Shown one piece after another: positions 23,457 to 32,575 of a DNA stretch of 64,000 nucleotides. The DNA comes from Bradyrhizobium archetypum (GTDB lineage Bacteria; Pseudomonadota; Alphaproteobacteria; Rhizobiales; Xanthobacteraceae), in contig NZ_JAAVLW010000004.1 of the NCBI RefSeq assembly GCF_013114835.1, positions 310,001 to 374,000 on the forward strand. Reading direction: 5' to 3'. The notes under the pieces are model-generated. The model ran no database searches. It was not told the DNA's origin and was given only the letters and a program-made list of their open reading frames with translations. Within the stretch, counting starts at the first letter, position 1; each line of letters starts with the position of its first letter. Both the position numbers and the translations under genes were made by a program.

Positions 23457-24737
23457 ATGGCCGGAGCGAGAGAACAGGCCGCGCGTATTCTTCACGCCGG
23501 GCCGGAAACGGCGGAGGATGAAGCCGAAGTCTCGGCCCAGCCGCGCACCTCCGTTGCAGAGGAAATAAGGCGCCGCCCTGCGGAGGCGCCCACCGCCCCG
23601 GCAACCGAGCAGCCTGTAGCGCCGACTGCCGACACGGCGACGGCGAAACCGGGGAAGCGCAAATTCGTCATGATGGGCGCGCTCGGACTGCTCGCTCTGG
23701 CGGCGATCGGTTACAGCGCCTATTTCGTCTTCGTCGGCCGCTTCTACGTTTCGACCGACGATGCCTATGTCCGTTCCAACAACACCATGCTCGGCGCGCG
23801 GGTGTCCGGCCATGTCGCGGCCATCCTGCCGCGCGACAATTCGCTGGTTCGCGCCGGCGAGGTGATTTTCAGGATCGACGACGGCGATTATCGCATCGCG
23901 GTAGACGCCGCGCGCAGCAGGATCGCGACCCAGCAGGCCACCATCGGCCGCATCGGCCGCCAGGTCACGGCGCTGGAAAGCGCGGTCGAGCAGACCAAAG
24001 CGCAGCTCACCTCGGCGGAAGCGGCGCTGAAGCGCGCCGATCTCGATTTTGAACGACAGCAGGCGCTGAGCACCAAGGGCTTTGCCTCGCGCGCCACCTT
24101 CGAGGTTTCCGAAGCCAGCCGCGACCAGGGGATTGCCGCGGTGAGGTCGGCGCAGGCGGCTTATGATGCGGCACGCGACAATGTCGAGGTGACGAAAGCG
24201 CAGCAAGCCGAGGCGCGCGCGCAGCTCGCGGAATTGCAGACCCAGCTCGCCAAGTCGGAGCGCGACCTCGCCTTCACCTCGGTGCGGGCGCCGATCGACG
24301 GCACCTTCTCCAACCGTCTCGTCAATGCCGGTGATTTCATCCAGGCCGGGCAGCGGCTTGCCAATATCGTGCCGCTCGACGACGTCTTTATCGACGCCAA
24401 CTACAAGGAAACCCAGCTCAAGCGGATCCGCCCCGGCCAGCCGGTGAAGATCTCGGTCGATGCCTATGGCCACCGCAAGTTTGCCGGCGTCGTCGACAGC
24501 ATTTCGCCGGCGGCGGGCTCGGTGTTCACGCTGCTGCCGCCGGATAACGCCACCGGCAATTTCACCAAGATCGTGCAGCGGCTGCCGGTTCGCATTCGTG
24601 TGCCGAAGGAAGTCGCGAGACAGAACCTGCTGCGCGCCGGCATGTCGGTCTATACCACTGTCGACACCCGCGAGGGCGCGGGCGACGCCGACAGCGAGGC
24701 CGACCTCGATGCGCCGGGGACTGTCCAACCAAAATAG
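23457..24737 (+). CDS. HlyD/EmrA family membrane-fusion protein
   Basis: A 426-residue periplasmic adaptor. A cytosolic N-terminal region of about 70 residues rich in Ala/Pro precedes one membrane segment (FVMMGALGLLALAAIGYSAYF). The biotinyl-lipoyl-like domain (GRFYVSTDDAYVRSNNTMLG, ARVSGHVAAILPRDNSLV) is split by a long coiled-coil hairpin (about 150-280). The β-barrel contains FTSVRAPIDGTFSNRLVNAG. GGGGAGG six bases before the ATG fixes the start. It works with the EmrB-like transporter 45 bases downstream to carry drugs across both membranes through a TolC-type channel. Confidence 0.93.
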   Translation: MAGAREQAARILHAGPETAEDEAEVSAQPRTSVAEEIRRRPAEAPTAPATEQPVAPTADTATAKPGKRKFVMMGALGLLALAAIGYSAYFVFVGRFYVSTDDAYVRSNNTMLGARVSGHVAAILPRDNSLVRAGEVIFRIDDGDYRIAVDAARSRIATQQATIGRIGRQVTALESAVEQTKAQLTSAEAALKRADLDFERQQALSTKGFASRATFEVSEASRDQGIAAVRSAQAAYDAARDNVEVTKAQQAEARAQLAELQTQLAKSERDLAFTSVRAPIDGTFSNRLVNAGDFIQAGQRLANIVPLDDVFIDANYKETQLKRIRPGQPVKISVDAYGHRKFAGVVDSISPAAGSVFTLLPPDNATGNFTKIVQRLPVRIRVPKEVARQNLLRAGMSVYTTVDTREGAGDADSEADLDAPGTVQPK

Positions 24738-24782
24738 CTTTTCTCAAAGCACGGGCAACACGCGCCCGTTCCCGAGTAGATC

Positions 24783-26366
24783 ATGGCCGACGCCACCACC
24801 ACATCGCCTTCGACGATGAATGCCGCGGCCGATGAGCGCATCCCGCCGCGGCGGCTGTTTGCGTTTCTCTTCATGGTGTTCGGGATGTTCATGTCGATCC
24901 TGGACATCCAGGTCGTCTCGGCGTCGCTGCAGCAGATTCAGGCCGGCCTTTCCGCCAGTCCCAGCGAAGTGTCATGGGTGCAGACCTCGTACCTGATCGC
25001 CGAAGTGATCGCGATCCCGCTATCCGGCTTCCTGTCGCGCGCGTTCGGCACACGTTTGCTATTTGCGATCTCCGCTTCCGGCTTCACCATCGCCAGCTTC
25101 TTCTGCGGTTTTGCCTCGACCATCGAGCAGATGATCGTCTGGCGCGCGATCCAGGGATTTTTGGGCGCGGGCATGATCCCGACCGTGTTCGCGTCCGCCT
25201 ATACGGTGTTCCCGCGTTCGAAAATCCATATCGTCGCTCCGATCATCGGCCTGGTCGCAACGCTGGCGCCGACCATCGGGCCGACGGTCGGCGGATTCAT
25301 TACAGACACGATGTCGTGGCACTGGCTGTTCTTCATCAATATTGTTCCCGGCATCGGCATCACCATCGGCGTGCTCGCGCTGTGTGATTTCGATCGGCCG
25401 AATTTCGCCCTGCTCGAGCATTTCGACTGGTGGGGGCTGTTGTTCATGGCCGGCTTTCTCGGCACGCTCGAATATGTGCTGGAAGAGGGGCCGCAGTCGC
25501 AATGGCTGGAAGATACGTCGGTGGCGGTCTGCGCGGCGATCTGTGCGATCTCGGCGATCGCGTTCTTCTGGCGCGTGCTCAGCGTGAGAGAGCCAATCGT
25601 TGACCTCAGGACCTTCACTGACCGCAATTTCAGCATCTGCTGCCTGATCTCGTTCTGCGTCGGCATTGGCCTTTACGGCCTCACCTACATGTATCCGCGC
25701 TACCTCGCCGAAGTGCGCGGCTACAGTCCTCTGATGATCGGCGAGACCATGTTCGTCTCCGGTGTCGCCATGTTCCTCACCGCTCCGATCGTGGGGCGGC
25801 TGATGGCGAAATACGACGCGCGCTATCTGATCGCGATCGGTCTGGTGCTGTTCGCGCTCGGCTCGTATCAGATGACCTGGATCACGAAAGAGTATGATTT
25901 TTACGAATTGCTGCTGCCGCAGATTTTGCGCGGCGCCGGCTTGATGCTGGTGATAGTGCCGACCAACACGATGGCGCTCGGCACGCTGGCGCCGGAGCGG
26001 GTGAAGAACGCGTCGGGCCTGTTCAACCTGACGCGCAATCTCGGCGGCGCAGTGGGCCTCGCCATCATCAACCAGGTGCTGAACGAGCGCACCGACCTCC
26101 ACATCTCGCGCCTGCACGACCGCGTTACCTGGGGCAACACCACTGCGGTCGAGACGCTCAACATGCTCACCCAGCGCCTGCAGGGCATGGGCGATTCCGC
26201 GCTGATGGCGATGAAGCAGTTGTCGCAGATCGTGCACCGCCAGGCCGTGGTGATGGGCTATGGCGACGCGTTCTTCATGCTGGCCGTGTTCTATTTCGGC
26301 CTCAGCCTGCTGGTGCTGACCCTCAGGAAGTCGTCCGCGACTGTGGCGGAGGGTGATGCGCATTGA
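24783..26366 (+). CDS. DHA2-family MFS multidrug transporter (EmrB-like)
   Basis: A 527-residue transporter with 14 predicted membrane segments. Signatures are FMVFGMFMSILDIQVVSASL in the first helix, WVQTSYLIAEVIAIPLSGFL, then FLGAGMIPTVFASAYTVFP with motif C-like GLVATLAPTIGPTVGGFI. It is proton-driven and exports hydrophobic or amphipathic compounds through the HlyD partner encoded upstream. The gap of 45 bases points to a two-gene operon under the divergent TetR repressor. Substrates are not predictable. Confidence 0.94.
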   Translation: MADATTTSPSTMNAAADERIPPRRLFAFLFMVFGMFMSILDIQVVSASLQQIQAGLSASPSEVSWVQTSYLIAEVIAIPLSGFLSRAFGTRLLFAISASGFTIASFFCGFASTIEQMIVWRAIQGFLGAGMIPTVFASAYTVFPRSKIHIVAPIIGLVATLAPTIGPTVGGFITDTMSWHWLFFINIVPGIGITIGVLALCDFDRPNFALLEHFDWWGLLFMAGFLGTLEYVLEEGPQSQWLEDTSVAVCAAICAISAIAFFWRVLSVREPIVDLRTFTDRNFSICCLISFCVGIGLYGLTYMYPRYLAEVRGYSPLMIGETMFVSGVAMFLTAPIVGRLMAKYDARYLIAIGLVLFALGSYQMTWITKEYDFYELLLPQILRGAGLMLVIVPTNTMALGTLAPERVKNASGLFNLTRNLGGAVGLAIINQVLNERTDLHISRLHDRVTWGNTTAVETLNMLTQRLQGMGDSALMAMKQLSQIVHRQAVVMGYGDAFFMLAVFYFGLSLLVLTLRKSSATVAEGDAH

Positions 26367-26652
26367 CAGGCGCGACGCGTACATCACGCCCTTGTCATGT
26401 TGCAAATCACCCGCGATGCATTTATAAGGTGCGCATTGTCGCTCGAACCGGGGAGATTTGCATGATTTCGATGTATGCGCAGATCGCATCCTCGCGTTCG
26501 ATGCTCGTGGTGGGTTTTCGATCGCGTCGCTGAGCGCGAGCACCGCCGGCCCTGATCGGGCGTGATGCGCCGATCTTCAAGCTTCCCAACGACTTAATCG
26601 ATCTCTCACGACGCTTGCGTTCGGCCCGAGGCCGCCCCCGCGTCAACCTCTA
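26367..26652. other. Intergenic region without a convincing gene
   Basis: This 286-base gap holds a possible 23-codon frame (26462-26533) with GGGGAG nearby, but its sequence is not hydrophobic or conserved-looking. The CATTTATAAGGTGCG stretch near 26418 could be part of a promoter. Nothing firmer is seen. Confidence 0.4.
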
Positions 26653-28491
26653 ATGGAGCCGGCGTGTGCGCATGCGCAGCCGGATGACGCCATGACCGCT
26701 GATAAAGACAACCCCGCGGCGATACGTGTGGTGATTCCGTTCGTGTTCCGCCACTGGCTGCAACAGCCCGGCCGCGCCGCCATCGTTGCCGGCGGCCTGC
26801 TCGGCGCGACCGCCGCCGACCTGTTCATGCCGGTCTTCTCCGGCCGACTGGTCGACGCCTTGACGCGCGGCACCGCCGATCTGGCCGCGCGGCATGCCGC
26901 GTTCACCGCCTTCGGCGCCATCGTGGCGCTCGGCCTCACATCGATGATCCTGCGGCTGACCGGCTTGCAGGCGATCGTGCCGTTCACGCTGACGACGATG
27001 TCGGACGTCTCACGCGACGCGTTCGCGCGCGTGCAGCGCTTCTCGACCGACTGGCACGCTAACTCGTTTGCCGGCTCCACCGTGCGCAAGATCACGCGCG
27101 GCATGTGGGCGCTCGACCTGCTCAACGACACCATCCTGATGGCGCTGTTACCGTCGCTATTGGTGCTGGTCGGCTCGATGATCCTGCTCGGGCTGCACTG
27201 GCCGGTGCTCGGCGCGGTCATCGCGGTCGGCACAGTCATCTATGTCTCGATGACGATGGCATTCTCGGTAAACTACATCGCGCCGGCCGCACGCGTCTCC
27301 AACGCCTGGGACACCAAGGTCGGCGGTACGCTGGCGGACGCCTTGACCTGCAACGCCGTGGTGAAATCCTTCGGCGCGGAAACGCGCGAGGATGCGCGGC
27401 TGGCCGACGTCATCGGACGATGGCGCACGCGCGTGCGGCGGACGTGGTATCGCTACAACTACACCTCGACAGCGCAACTGGGGGTGTTGCTGTGCTTTCG
27501 CGCCTCAGTGATCGGCGGGGCAATCCTGTTGTGGATCGCCGGCCGCGCCACGCCGGGCGACGTTACCTATGTGCTGACCAGCTATTACATCATCCACGCT
27601 TACCTGCGCGACGTCGGCATGCACATCAACAACCTGCAGCGCTCGGTGAATGACATGGAGGAGCTGGTCGCGATTCATGCCGAGCCGATCGGCATTGCCG
27701 ACGCACCGGATGCGAAGCCGATCGATATCCAGGGCGGCCGCATCGTGTTCGACGAGGTGACGTTCCATTACGGCGGCCATCACGCGCCGCTGTATGACGG
27801 CCTGTCGGTCGATATCCGCGCCGGCGAACGGGTCGGCCTGGTCGGCCGTTCCGGCTCCGGCAAGACCACCTTCGTCAAGCTGGTGCAGCGGCTCTACGAT
27901 ATCGGCGGCGGAAAGATCCTGATCGACGGTCAGGATATCGCGAAAGCCACGCAGCACTCGCTGCGCAGCCAGATCGCGATCGTGCAGCAGGAGCCGATCC
28001 TGTTTCACCGCACGCTGGCGGAGAACATCGCCTATGGCCGGCCCGGCGCCAGCATGGCGGCGATCGAGCAGGCGGCGAGGCTGGCCAACGCCCACGACTT
28101 TATCCTGCGGCTGCCGAAGGGCTACGGCACGCTGGTGGGCGAACGCGGCGTCAAGCTGTCGGGCGGCGAGCGGCAGCGCGTCGCGCTGGCGCGCGCCTTC
28201 CTCGCGGACGCGCCGGTGCTGATCCTGGACGAGGCGACGTCGAGCCTTGATTCGGAATCGGAAAACCTGATTCAGCAGGCGATGGAGCGGCTGATGAAAG
28301 GCCGCACCTCGATCGTGATCGCGCACCGGCTGTCGACGGTGCGCAGCCTCGACCGTATCCTGGTATTCGACCGCGGCGAGATCGTCGAGCAAGGCACGCA
28401 CGCGGCGCTGACGGCGCGGCCCGGCGGCATCTATCGCGGGCTGTTCGAACTGCAGGCGACCGAGTTCGGCCGCATCTCGGCGGCGGAATAG
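26653..28491 (+). CDS. ABC exporter, fused membrane and ATPase domains
   Basis: A 612-residue half-transporter. The six-helix membrane domain covers about 30-340. The ATPase domain (about 365-600) has Walker A GRSGSGKTT, Q-loop IVQQEPILFHRTLAENIAYG, signature LSGGERQRVALARAF, Walker B VLILDEATSSLD and the switch His in SIVIAHRLSTV. It would act as a homodimer exporting a lipid, peptide or siderophore-type compound. Start at ATG 26653; an ATG at 26692 is equally reasonable. Convergent with the EamA gene downstream. Confidence 0.92.
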   Translation: MEPACAHAQPDDAMTADKDNPAAIRVVIPFVFRHWLQQPGRAAIVAGGLLGATAADLFMPVFSGRLVDALTRGTADLAARHAAFTAFGAIVALGLTSMILRLTGLQAIVPFTLTTMSDVSRDAFARVQRFSTDWHANSFAGSTVRKITRGMWALDLLNDTILMALLPSLLVLVGSMILLGLHWPVLGAVIAVGTVIYVSMTMAFSVNYIAPAARVSNAWDTKVGGTLADALTCNAVVKSFGAETREDARLADVIGRWRTRVRRTWYRYNYTSTAQLGVLLCFRASVIGGAILLWIAGRATPGDVTYVLTSYYIIHAYLRDVGMHINNLQRSVNDMEELVAIHAEPIGIADAPDAKPIDIQGGRIVFDEVTFHYGGHHAPLYDGLSVDIRAGERVGLVGRSGSGKTTFVKLVQRLYDIGGGKILIDGQDIAKATQHSLRSQIAIVQQEPILFHRTLAENIAYGRPGASMAAIEQAARLANAHDFILRLPKGYGTLVGERGVKLSGGERQRVALARAFLADAPVLILDEATSSLDSESENLIQQAMERLMKGRTSIVIAHRLSTVRSLDRILVFDRGEIVEQGTHAALTARPGGIYRGLFELQATEFGRISAAE

Positions 28492-28561
28492 GGGTAAAGC
28501 GCATTCTTGCGGATCCGATCGATGTCGGAAGATATTTTCCGGCATCGAGAGGGCTGATCGA

Positions 28562-29491
28562 TCAGGATGCCGCCAACTGAGGCGGCTCGCGACGCCGCGG
28601 CTCTGAGGGCGCGGCGGTGGCGCGCGTCCGCGTCGAGATCGCGACCGTTACTACGACGGCGACGGCGAACAGCAGGATCTGCAGCGTGATGGTCTCGCCA
28701 TTGAAGTAGGCCGCAAGCACAAAGGTGACGAAGGGCTGCAGGAGCTGTACCTGCGAGACCCGCGCGATGCCGCCCATCGCCAGCCCGGCGTTCCAGGCGA
28801 AGAAGCCGATCCATTGCGAGAACAGCGCGACATAGAGCAGCCCGAGCCATGGCTTGAGCGCAATCTGGCCGACGTCATGCGGCATGGTCAGCGCGGCGGC
28901 GGGAATTGAGAGCGGCAGGCCGATGACAAGAATCCAGCTAATGACCTCCCAGCCCGGCATATGTGATGCGAGCCGGCCCGAGAACGCATAACCGATCGCG
29001 GATACGCCCACCGCCGCAAACAGCAGCAGATCTCCGGTCGAGAACGCGCCGCCGCCTTCCCTTAACGAGAACCCGATCACCAGCGCGGCGCCTGCGACGG
29101 AGGCGATCCAGAATAGCGGCCGCGGCCGCTCATGGGTGATGGCGACGGCGACGAGCGCGGTTGCGATCGGGAGCACGCCCAGCACTACGCCGCCGTGGGA
29201 GGCGTCGACCCGCCGCATCCCCATCGACATCAAAAGCGGGAACAGGACGGCGACGCAGAGCATCGCGATGACGAGTTGCGGCCGCAGCGCGCGGGGCGGC
29301 AGCGGACGGCGCAACGCGAGCAGGAGCGCCAGCGAGCACAGCCCGGCGATCGCGGTGCGCAGCGCAGTCAGTGCAATCGGATCAATTTCCGCAACCGCGA
29401 TCCGCGTCGCCGGCAGCGTGCCGCCGAAGATCGCCATGCCGATGAAGCCCAGCAACAGACCGAGACGTTCGCGCGACGAAGGGGAGCCCAT
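28562..29491 (-). CDS. EamA-family (DMT) transporter
   Basis: A 309-residue protein of ten hydrophobic segments built as two EamA repeats. The first is FIGMAIFGGTLPATRIAVAE with ALTALRTAIAGL; the second begins near DLLLFAAVGVSAIGYAFSG. The family exports amino acids, nucleosides or other small metabolites by antiport. The C terminus is a short basic/proline tail. It is convergent with the ABC exporter and in tandem with a TauE-type gene; the substrate is not known. Confidence 0.9.
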   Translation of the reverse strand: MGSPSSRERLGLLLGFIGMAIFGGTLPATRIAVAEIDPIALTALRTAIAGLCSLALLLALRRPLPPRALRPQLVIAMLCVAVLFPLLMSMGMRRVDASHGGVVLGVLPIATALVAVAITHERPRPLFWIASVAGAALVIGFSLREGGGAFSTGDLLLFAAVGVSAIGYAFSGRLASHMPGWEVISWILVIGLPLSIPAAALTMPHDVGQIALKPWLGLLYVALFSQWIGFFAWNAGLAMGGIARVSQVQLLQPFVTFVLAAYFNGETITLQILLFAVAVVVTVAISTRTRATAAPSEPRRREPPQLAAS

Positions 29492-29564
29492 GACGGCATT
29501 GGTTAGCTGCTTTGCCGGGGAGCGTACAGCAATCTACTCGGAGCACATGGCGGCTATGCGGCTT

Positions 29565-30308
29565 CTATCTCGGAGCAATGCTGCTCCACACCAGGCCTAC
29601 GCCCGAAAGAAACAGCAGCGCCAGCACGACGTCATAGAAATTGCGGTCGTTCAGGGCGTGATAGGTGCGCATGCCGAGGCGGGCACCGATCAGCGTGCCG
29701 GGCAATGCCAGCATGGCAAACCAGAACACGGCCCAATCGATGAAGCCGCTGACGATCTGCACGATGAGGGCCGCGCCGAGCACGCTGCCGTTGAAGACCT
29801 GGAACACGCCGCGGCGCTGGTCCTTGGTCCAGCCGCGGATGCTGGCCCACAGCGTCGGCAGCGGGCCCGACAGGCCGGCGAGGCCGCCGAGAATGCCGCC
29901 GGCAAACCCGACGCAGGCATCTGCCATGCGGCCGCCGAACCGGAACGCCATCGGCTTGCGGATAAGATAGAGCGCGGTCGGAAACACCAGCAGCATGACG
30001 CCAACGCTCAGCTTGAAGGTTTGCGGATCGGCGCGCGCCACCAGCAGCACGCCGATCGGCATGCCGACAAGACCGCCGACGACAAAGGGCAGGGCCAGCT
30101 TGAAGTCGATCACCTTCCACATCGACGGCAGCGTCGAGATCTGCGAGCTGACCGAGCAGATCAGCACCAGTGGTACGGCAATCGCCGGCGGCACGATATA
30201 AAGCCAGATCCCCAGCGCCATCAGCGCCGTGCCGAAACCGGAGAGGCCTGAGACAAAACCGCCGGCGAGCGCGCCGGCCAACAGGATGGCGTAGGTGGAT
30301 GCGTCCAC
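29565..30308 (-). CDS. TauE/SafE-family sulfite/organic anion exporter
   Basis: A 247-residue membrane protein with about eight hydrophobic segments. Family signatures are ALAGGFVSGLSGFGTALMAL near the N terminus and the matching GFAGGILGGLAGLSGPLPTL in the second half. The start is taken as GTG 30308 because GGGGGAA lies seven bases upstream; the longer frame to 30467 is translated repeat DNA. The family moves sulfite, sulfoacetate or other anions. No sulfur gene is adjacent, so the substrate stays open. Confidence 0.85.
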   Translation of the reverse strand: MDASTYAILLAGALAGGFVSGLSGFGTALMALGIWLYIVPPAIAVPLVLICSVSSQISTLPSMWKVIDFKLALPFVVGGLVGMPIGVLLVARADPQTFKLSVGVMLLVFPTALYLIRKPMAFRFGGRMADACVGFAGGILGGLAGLSGPLPTLWASIRGWTKDQRRGVFQVFNGSVLGAALIVQIVSGFIDWAVFWFAMLALPGTLIGARLGMRTYHALNDRNFYDVVLALLFLSGVGLVWSSIAPR

Positions 30309-30339
30309 TCTTAATATTCCCCCGTCATTATATTCCCTC

Positions 30340-30480
30340 GTCATTCCGGGGCGATGCGCAGCATCGAACCCGGAATCTCGAGATTCCCCGATGCGCAGCA
30401 TCGAACCCGGAATCTCGAGATTCCCCGATGCGCAATTGCGCATCTGAGGTCTGGTCCTTCGGACCATCCCGGAATGACGA
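30340..30480. repeat. Palindromic repeat, family A, with internal 37-bp tandem duplication
   Basis: The element begins TCATTCCGGGGCG and ends CCCGGAATGACGA. Inside, a 37-bp unit beginning CGATGCGCA and holding GGAATCTCGAGATTCC recurs at 30352, 30389 and, as a partial copy, 30426. Other family A copies have one central unit. Confidence 0.9.
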
Positions 30481-30569
30481 CGTCTAGATTTGCGCCGACG
30501 TTTACACGAGGCGGCAGGCAGGTACTATCGCAATCGGAGCCTTCAACAATAACCTGGTGGAAACGGCCG

Positions 30570-31280
30570 ATGAGCGCAGCCTCGAAAACCTTCCTGGTCT
30601 GTCACGGCGCGTGGTCTGCGGGCTGGGCCTGGAAGAAGATGCATCCGCTGATGCAGGCGGCCGGGCATCGCCTGGTCACGCCGACCTACACCGGCCTTGG
30701 CGAGCGCGCGCATCTGGCGCATCCGGCGATCAGCCTCGATACGCATATTGAGGACATGCTGAACGTCATCAAGTATGAAGACCTGCGCGATCTCGTGCTG
30801 ATCGGGCACAGCTATGGCGGCATGGTTGCGACCGGCGTTGCCGATCGCGCCCGCGACAAGGTCAAACAGCTCATCTATATCGACGCCTTCGTGCCGCAGG
30901 ACGGCCAGTCGCTGCTCGACCTCAACGAGGTCGCTCGCGCGCGGATGCAGGAGCTGGCCAGGAGCGGCGATGGCTGGCGCGTGCCGCCGAACCCGACGCC
31001 GCCGGATACTTCGCCCGCCGACGTCGCGTGGCTCAACGCGCGTCGTGTCGACATGCCGATCGAATGTTTTGCGCAGAAGCTGAAGCTGTCGGCCCCGCTG
31101 ACCCTGCCGCGCAGCTACATCTACGCCACCCGCATCACGCCGGCCGACACGTTCGGCCGTTTTGCGAAGATGACGAAGAGCGATCCCGCCTGGAGCTACT
31201 ACGAGATCGACGCCAGCCATGCGCCGAACGTCACCGCGCCGGAAGCGTTGATGGCGCTGCTGCAGAAGATCGCGGCGTAA
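30570..31280 (+). CDS. α/β-fold hydrolase (esterase type)
   Basis: A 236-residue cytosolic enzyme similar to plant methylesterase/hydroxynitrile lyase-type hydrolases. FLVCHGAWSAGWAWKKM provides the oxyanion hole. The nucleophile Ser lies in the elbow LIGHSYGGMVATG (about residue 82), and the catalytic His in DASHAPNVTAPEAL near the end; the acid is expected in the preceding strand region. The ATG at 30570 has GGTGGAAACGG upstream and matches the usual family N terminus; upstream frame is repeat DNA. The substrate is unknown. Confidence 0.88.
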   Translation: MSAASKTFLVCHGAWSAGWAWKKMHPLMQAAGHRLVTPTYTGLGERAHLAHPAISLDTHIEDMLNVIKYEDLRDLVLIGHSYGGMVATGVADRARDKVKQLIYIDAFVPQDGQSLLDLNEVARARMQELARSGDGWRVPPNPTPPDTSPADVAWLNARRVDMPIECFAQKLKLSAPLTLPRSYIYATRITPADTFGRFAKMTKSDPAWSYYEIDASHAPNVTAPEALMALLQKIAA

Positions 31281-31289
31281 TCTCTCCGC

Positions 31290-31333
31290 CGTGATTCCGG
31301 GTTCGCCCGCTGCGCGTGCGCCCCGGAATGACG
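31290..31333. repeat. Partial palindromic repeat, family A (right half)
   Basis: GATTCCGGGTTCG followed by a CGCCCCGGAATGACG end. Only the right half of the family A element remains, right after the hydrolase gene. Confidence 0.75.
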
Positions 31334-31352
31334 TAGCGGCACATCAAATGGC

Positions 31353-31384
31353 GAGGGGCCCGGCGTGTTTGCGCCGAGCCCCTC
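31353..31384 (-). terminator. Strong stem-loop downstream of rnpB
   Basis: GAGGGGC/GCCCCTC and CGGCG/CGCCG arms form a 13-position stem with one mismatch and a 6-base loop. It is the likely transcription end of rnpB, although the following T content is modest. A second A/T-rich hairpin (GCGTTTTC/GAAAACGC) lies at 31399-31417. Confidence 0.5.
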
Positions 31385-31430
31385 ATTTCAGCAAGACGCG
31401 TTTTCTTCGAAAACGCTTTCGCACAAGATA

Positions 31431-31850
31431 TCAGCCAGCCTGTAAGCCGGGTTCTGTAGGGCACCATTCTTGCGAATGATACGTGACGGCCATTCCTCTG
31501 GGACTATGCTTGCGCATCGCCTCGAGCAACCTACCCGGACGACGGGCCTGACATCGCCCTGCGGCGTTATCGCTTTCGCGAACTGCCCGCGTTGCCGTCC
31601 CTATTCGGTTTTGCTCCCGGTGGGGTTTGCCATGCCGCTTCCGTTGCCGGAAACGCGGTGCGCTCTTACCGCACCTTTTCACCCTTACTGCCCCTCCCTT
31701 TCGGGTGGGGAGCGGTTCGTTCTCTGTGGCACTTTCCCTGGGGTTCCCCCCGCCGGACGTTATCCGGCACCGCATGTCGATGGAGCCCGGACTTTCCTCC
31801 CCCGCGGCCTTTCGACCGTTGCGGGAGCGGCCGTCCGGCCGACTGACACC
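31431..31850 (-). ncRNA. rnpB: RNase P RNA, class A
   Basis: Conserved RNase P RNA blocks are readable on the minus strand. The 5' region holds GAGGAAAGTCCGGGCTCC (CR-I). Further on come the P4-side segments, the AGGGTGAAAAGGTGCGGTAA (CR-II/III-like) region, the CAAACC-GGGAGCAA side, and the 3' end with CAGAACCCGGCTTACAGGCT. The RNA is the catalytic subunit that trims tRNA 5' leaders with the RnpA protein. The ends are approximate to a few bases. Length about 420 nt is normal for alphaproteobacteria. Confidence 0.95.
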
Positions 31851-31853
31851 TTA

Positions 31854-31882
31854 CGAATGGGGACTTCGACGGCCTGCGTCAA
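31854..31882 (-). promoter_or_regulatory. rnpB σ70-type promoter
   Basis: On the minus strand TTGACG (31882-31877) is followed after 17 bases by CATTCG (31859-31854), directly before the RNA 5' end. The −35 is near-consensus and the −10 is weak. Confidence 0.5.
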
Positions 31883-32001
31883 GTGAAAGCGATGGTTAAT
31901 CGGGTTCCGTGGGCAACTTTGACATGAGCTTTGAGGCGGGCTTTGACGTGGGCAGGATCGCGGCGTTTGATGCCTTGCAGGACGATAGCGAGTGATATGC
32001 G

Positions 32002-32433
32002 ATGAACATGCCTGGCGGCCTTGGTGAAGCCTTGCTGCGCAGCGCCTCCGACGCGATCGTTGCGACCGATCGCGACGGGCGCATCACGTTCTGGAATCCC
32101 GGCGCGGAGCGAATCTTTGGCTTCACGGCGAACGAGGCTGCCGGGCAACCGCTCGACATCATCATTCCCGAGAATTTGCGTGCCCGGCATTGGGAAGGAT
32201 TTCGCCACACGATGGCGACGGGAACCAGCCGTTACGGCCACGGCGATTTGCTGTCGGTGCCAGCGCTGACCAAGGACCGCCAGCGCATCTCGGTCGAGTT
32301 CACCATCGTGCTGCTGCGAAACGACCGGCAAGAGGTCGCGGGTACCGTGGCGGTCATGCGCGACGTGACCAAGCGATTTGAGGAGGTCAGGGACTTGAAG
32401 CGTCGGCTCGCCGCGGCGGGCGGGAAGGCTTGA
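32002..32433 (+). CDS. Stand-alone PAS-domain protein
   Basis: A 143-residue protein that is essentially one PAS domain plus C-cap. It shows LLRSASDAIVATDRDGRITF, WNPGAERIFGFTANEAAGQP, the ENLRARHWEGFRH helix and VEFTIVLLRNDRQEVAGTVA, then MRDVTKRFEEVRDLKRRL. It has no kinase, cyclase or DNA-binding module. It probably works as a small sensor that docks on a partner protein, with haem or flavin binding possible but not shown by specific residues. It stands alone between rnpB and the YCII gene. Confidence 0.88.
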   Translation: MNMPGGLGEALLRSASDAIVATDRDGRITFWNPGAERIFGFTANEAAGQPLDIIIPENLRARHWEGFRHTMATGTSRYGHGDLLSVPALTKDRQRISVEFTIVLLRNDRQEVAGTVAVMRDVTKRFEEVRDLKRRLAAAGGKA

Positions 32434-32575
32434 TTGCTTCCTTGCCGTGGGGCGCGACGTGCGCCGGTTGCCCGCCCACAGTTCCCACTCAAAATAAATT
32501 ATCCTGACGATGTCGTTTTGTGGAAGGCCCGTTCGACTGGTGTCGGCGATCCAGCCGATCATGAGGAGTTTTGAA

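Noticed and set aside
26462..26533. 23-codon frame before the ABC exporter as a leader peptide
   Set aside because: It has a plausible SD but no run of regulatory codons, no attenuator hairpin after it, and no hydrophobic or conserved character.
25059..26543. Open frame of 494 codons antisense to the EmrB-like gene
   Set aside because: Composition is His/Arg/Gln-rich, as expected from the complement of a membrane protein gene in GC-rich DNA.
30309..30467. N-terminal extension of the TauE protein
   Set aside because: It translates the family A repeat; GTG 30308 has a strong SD.
30340..30480. CRISPR array
   Set aside because: The 37-bp units are contiguous with no unique spacers, and there are no cas genes.
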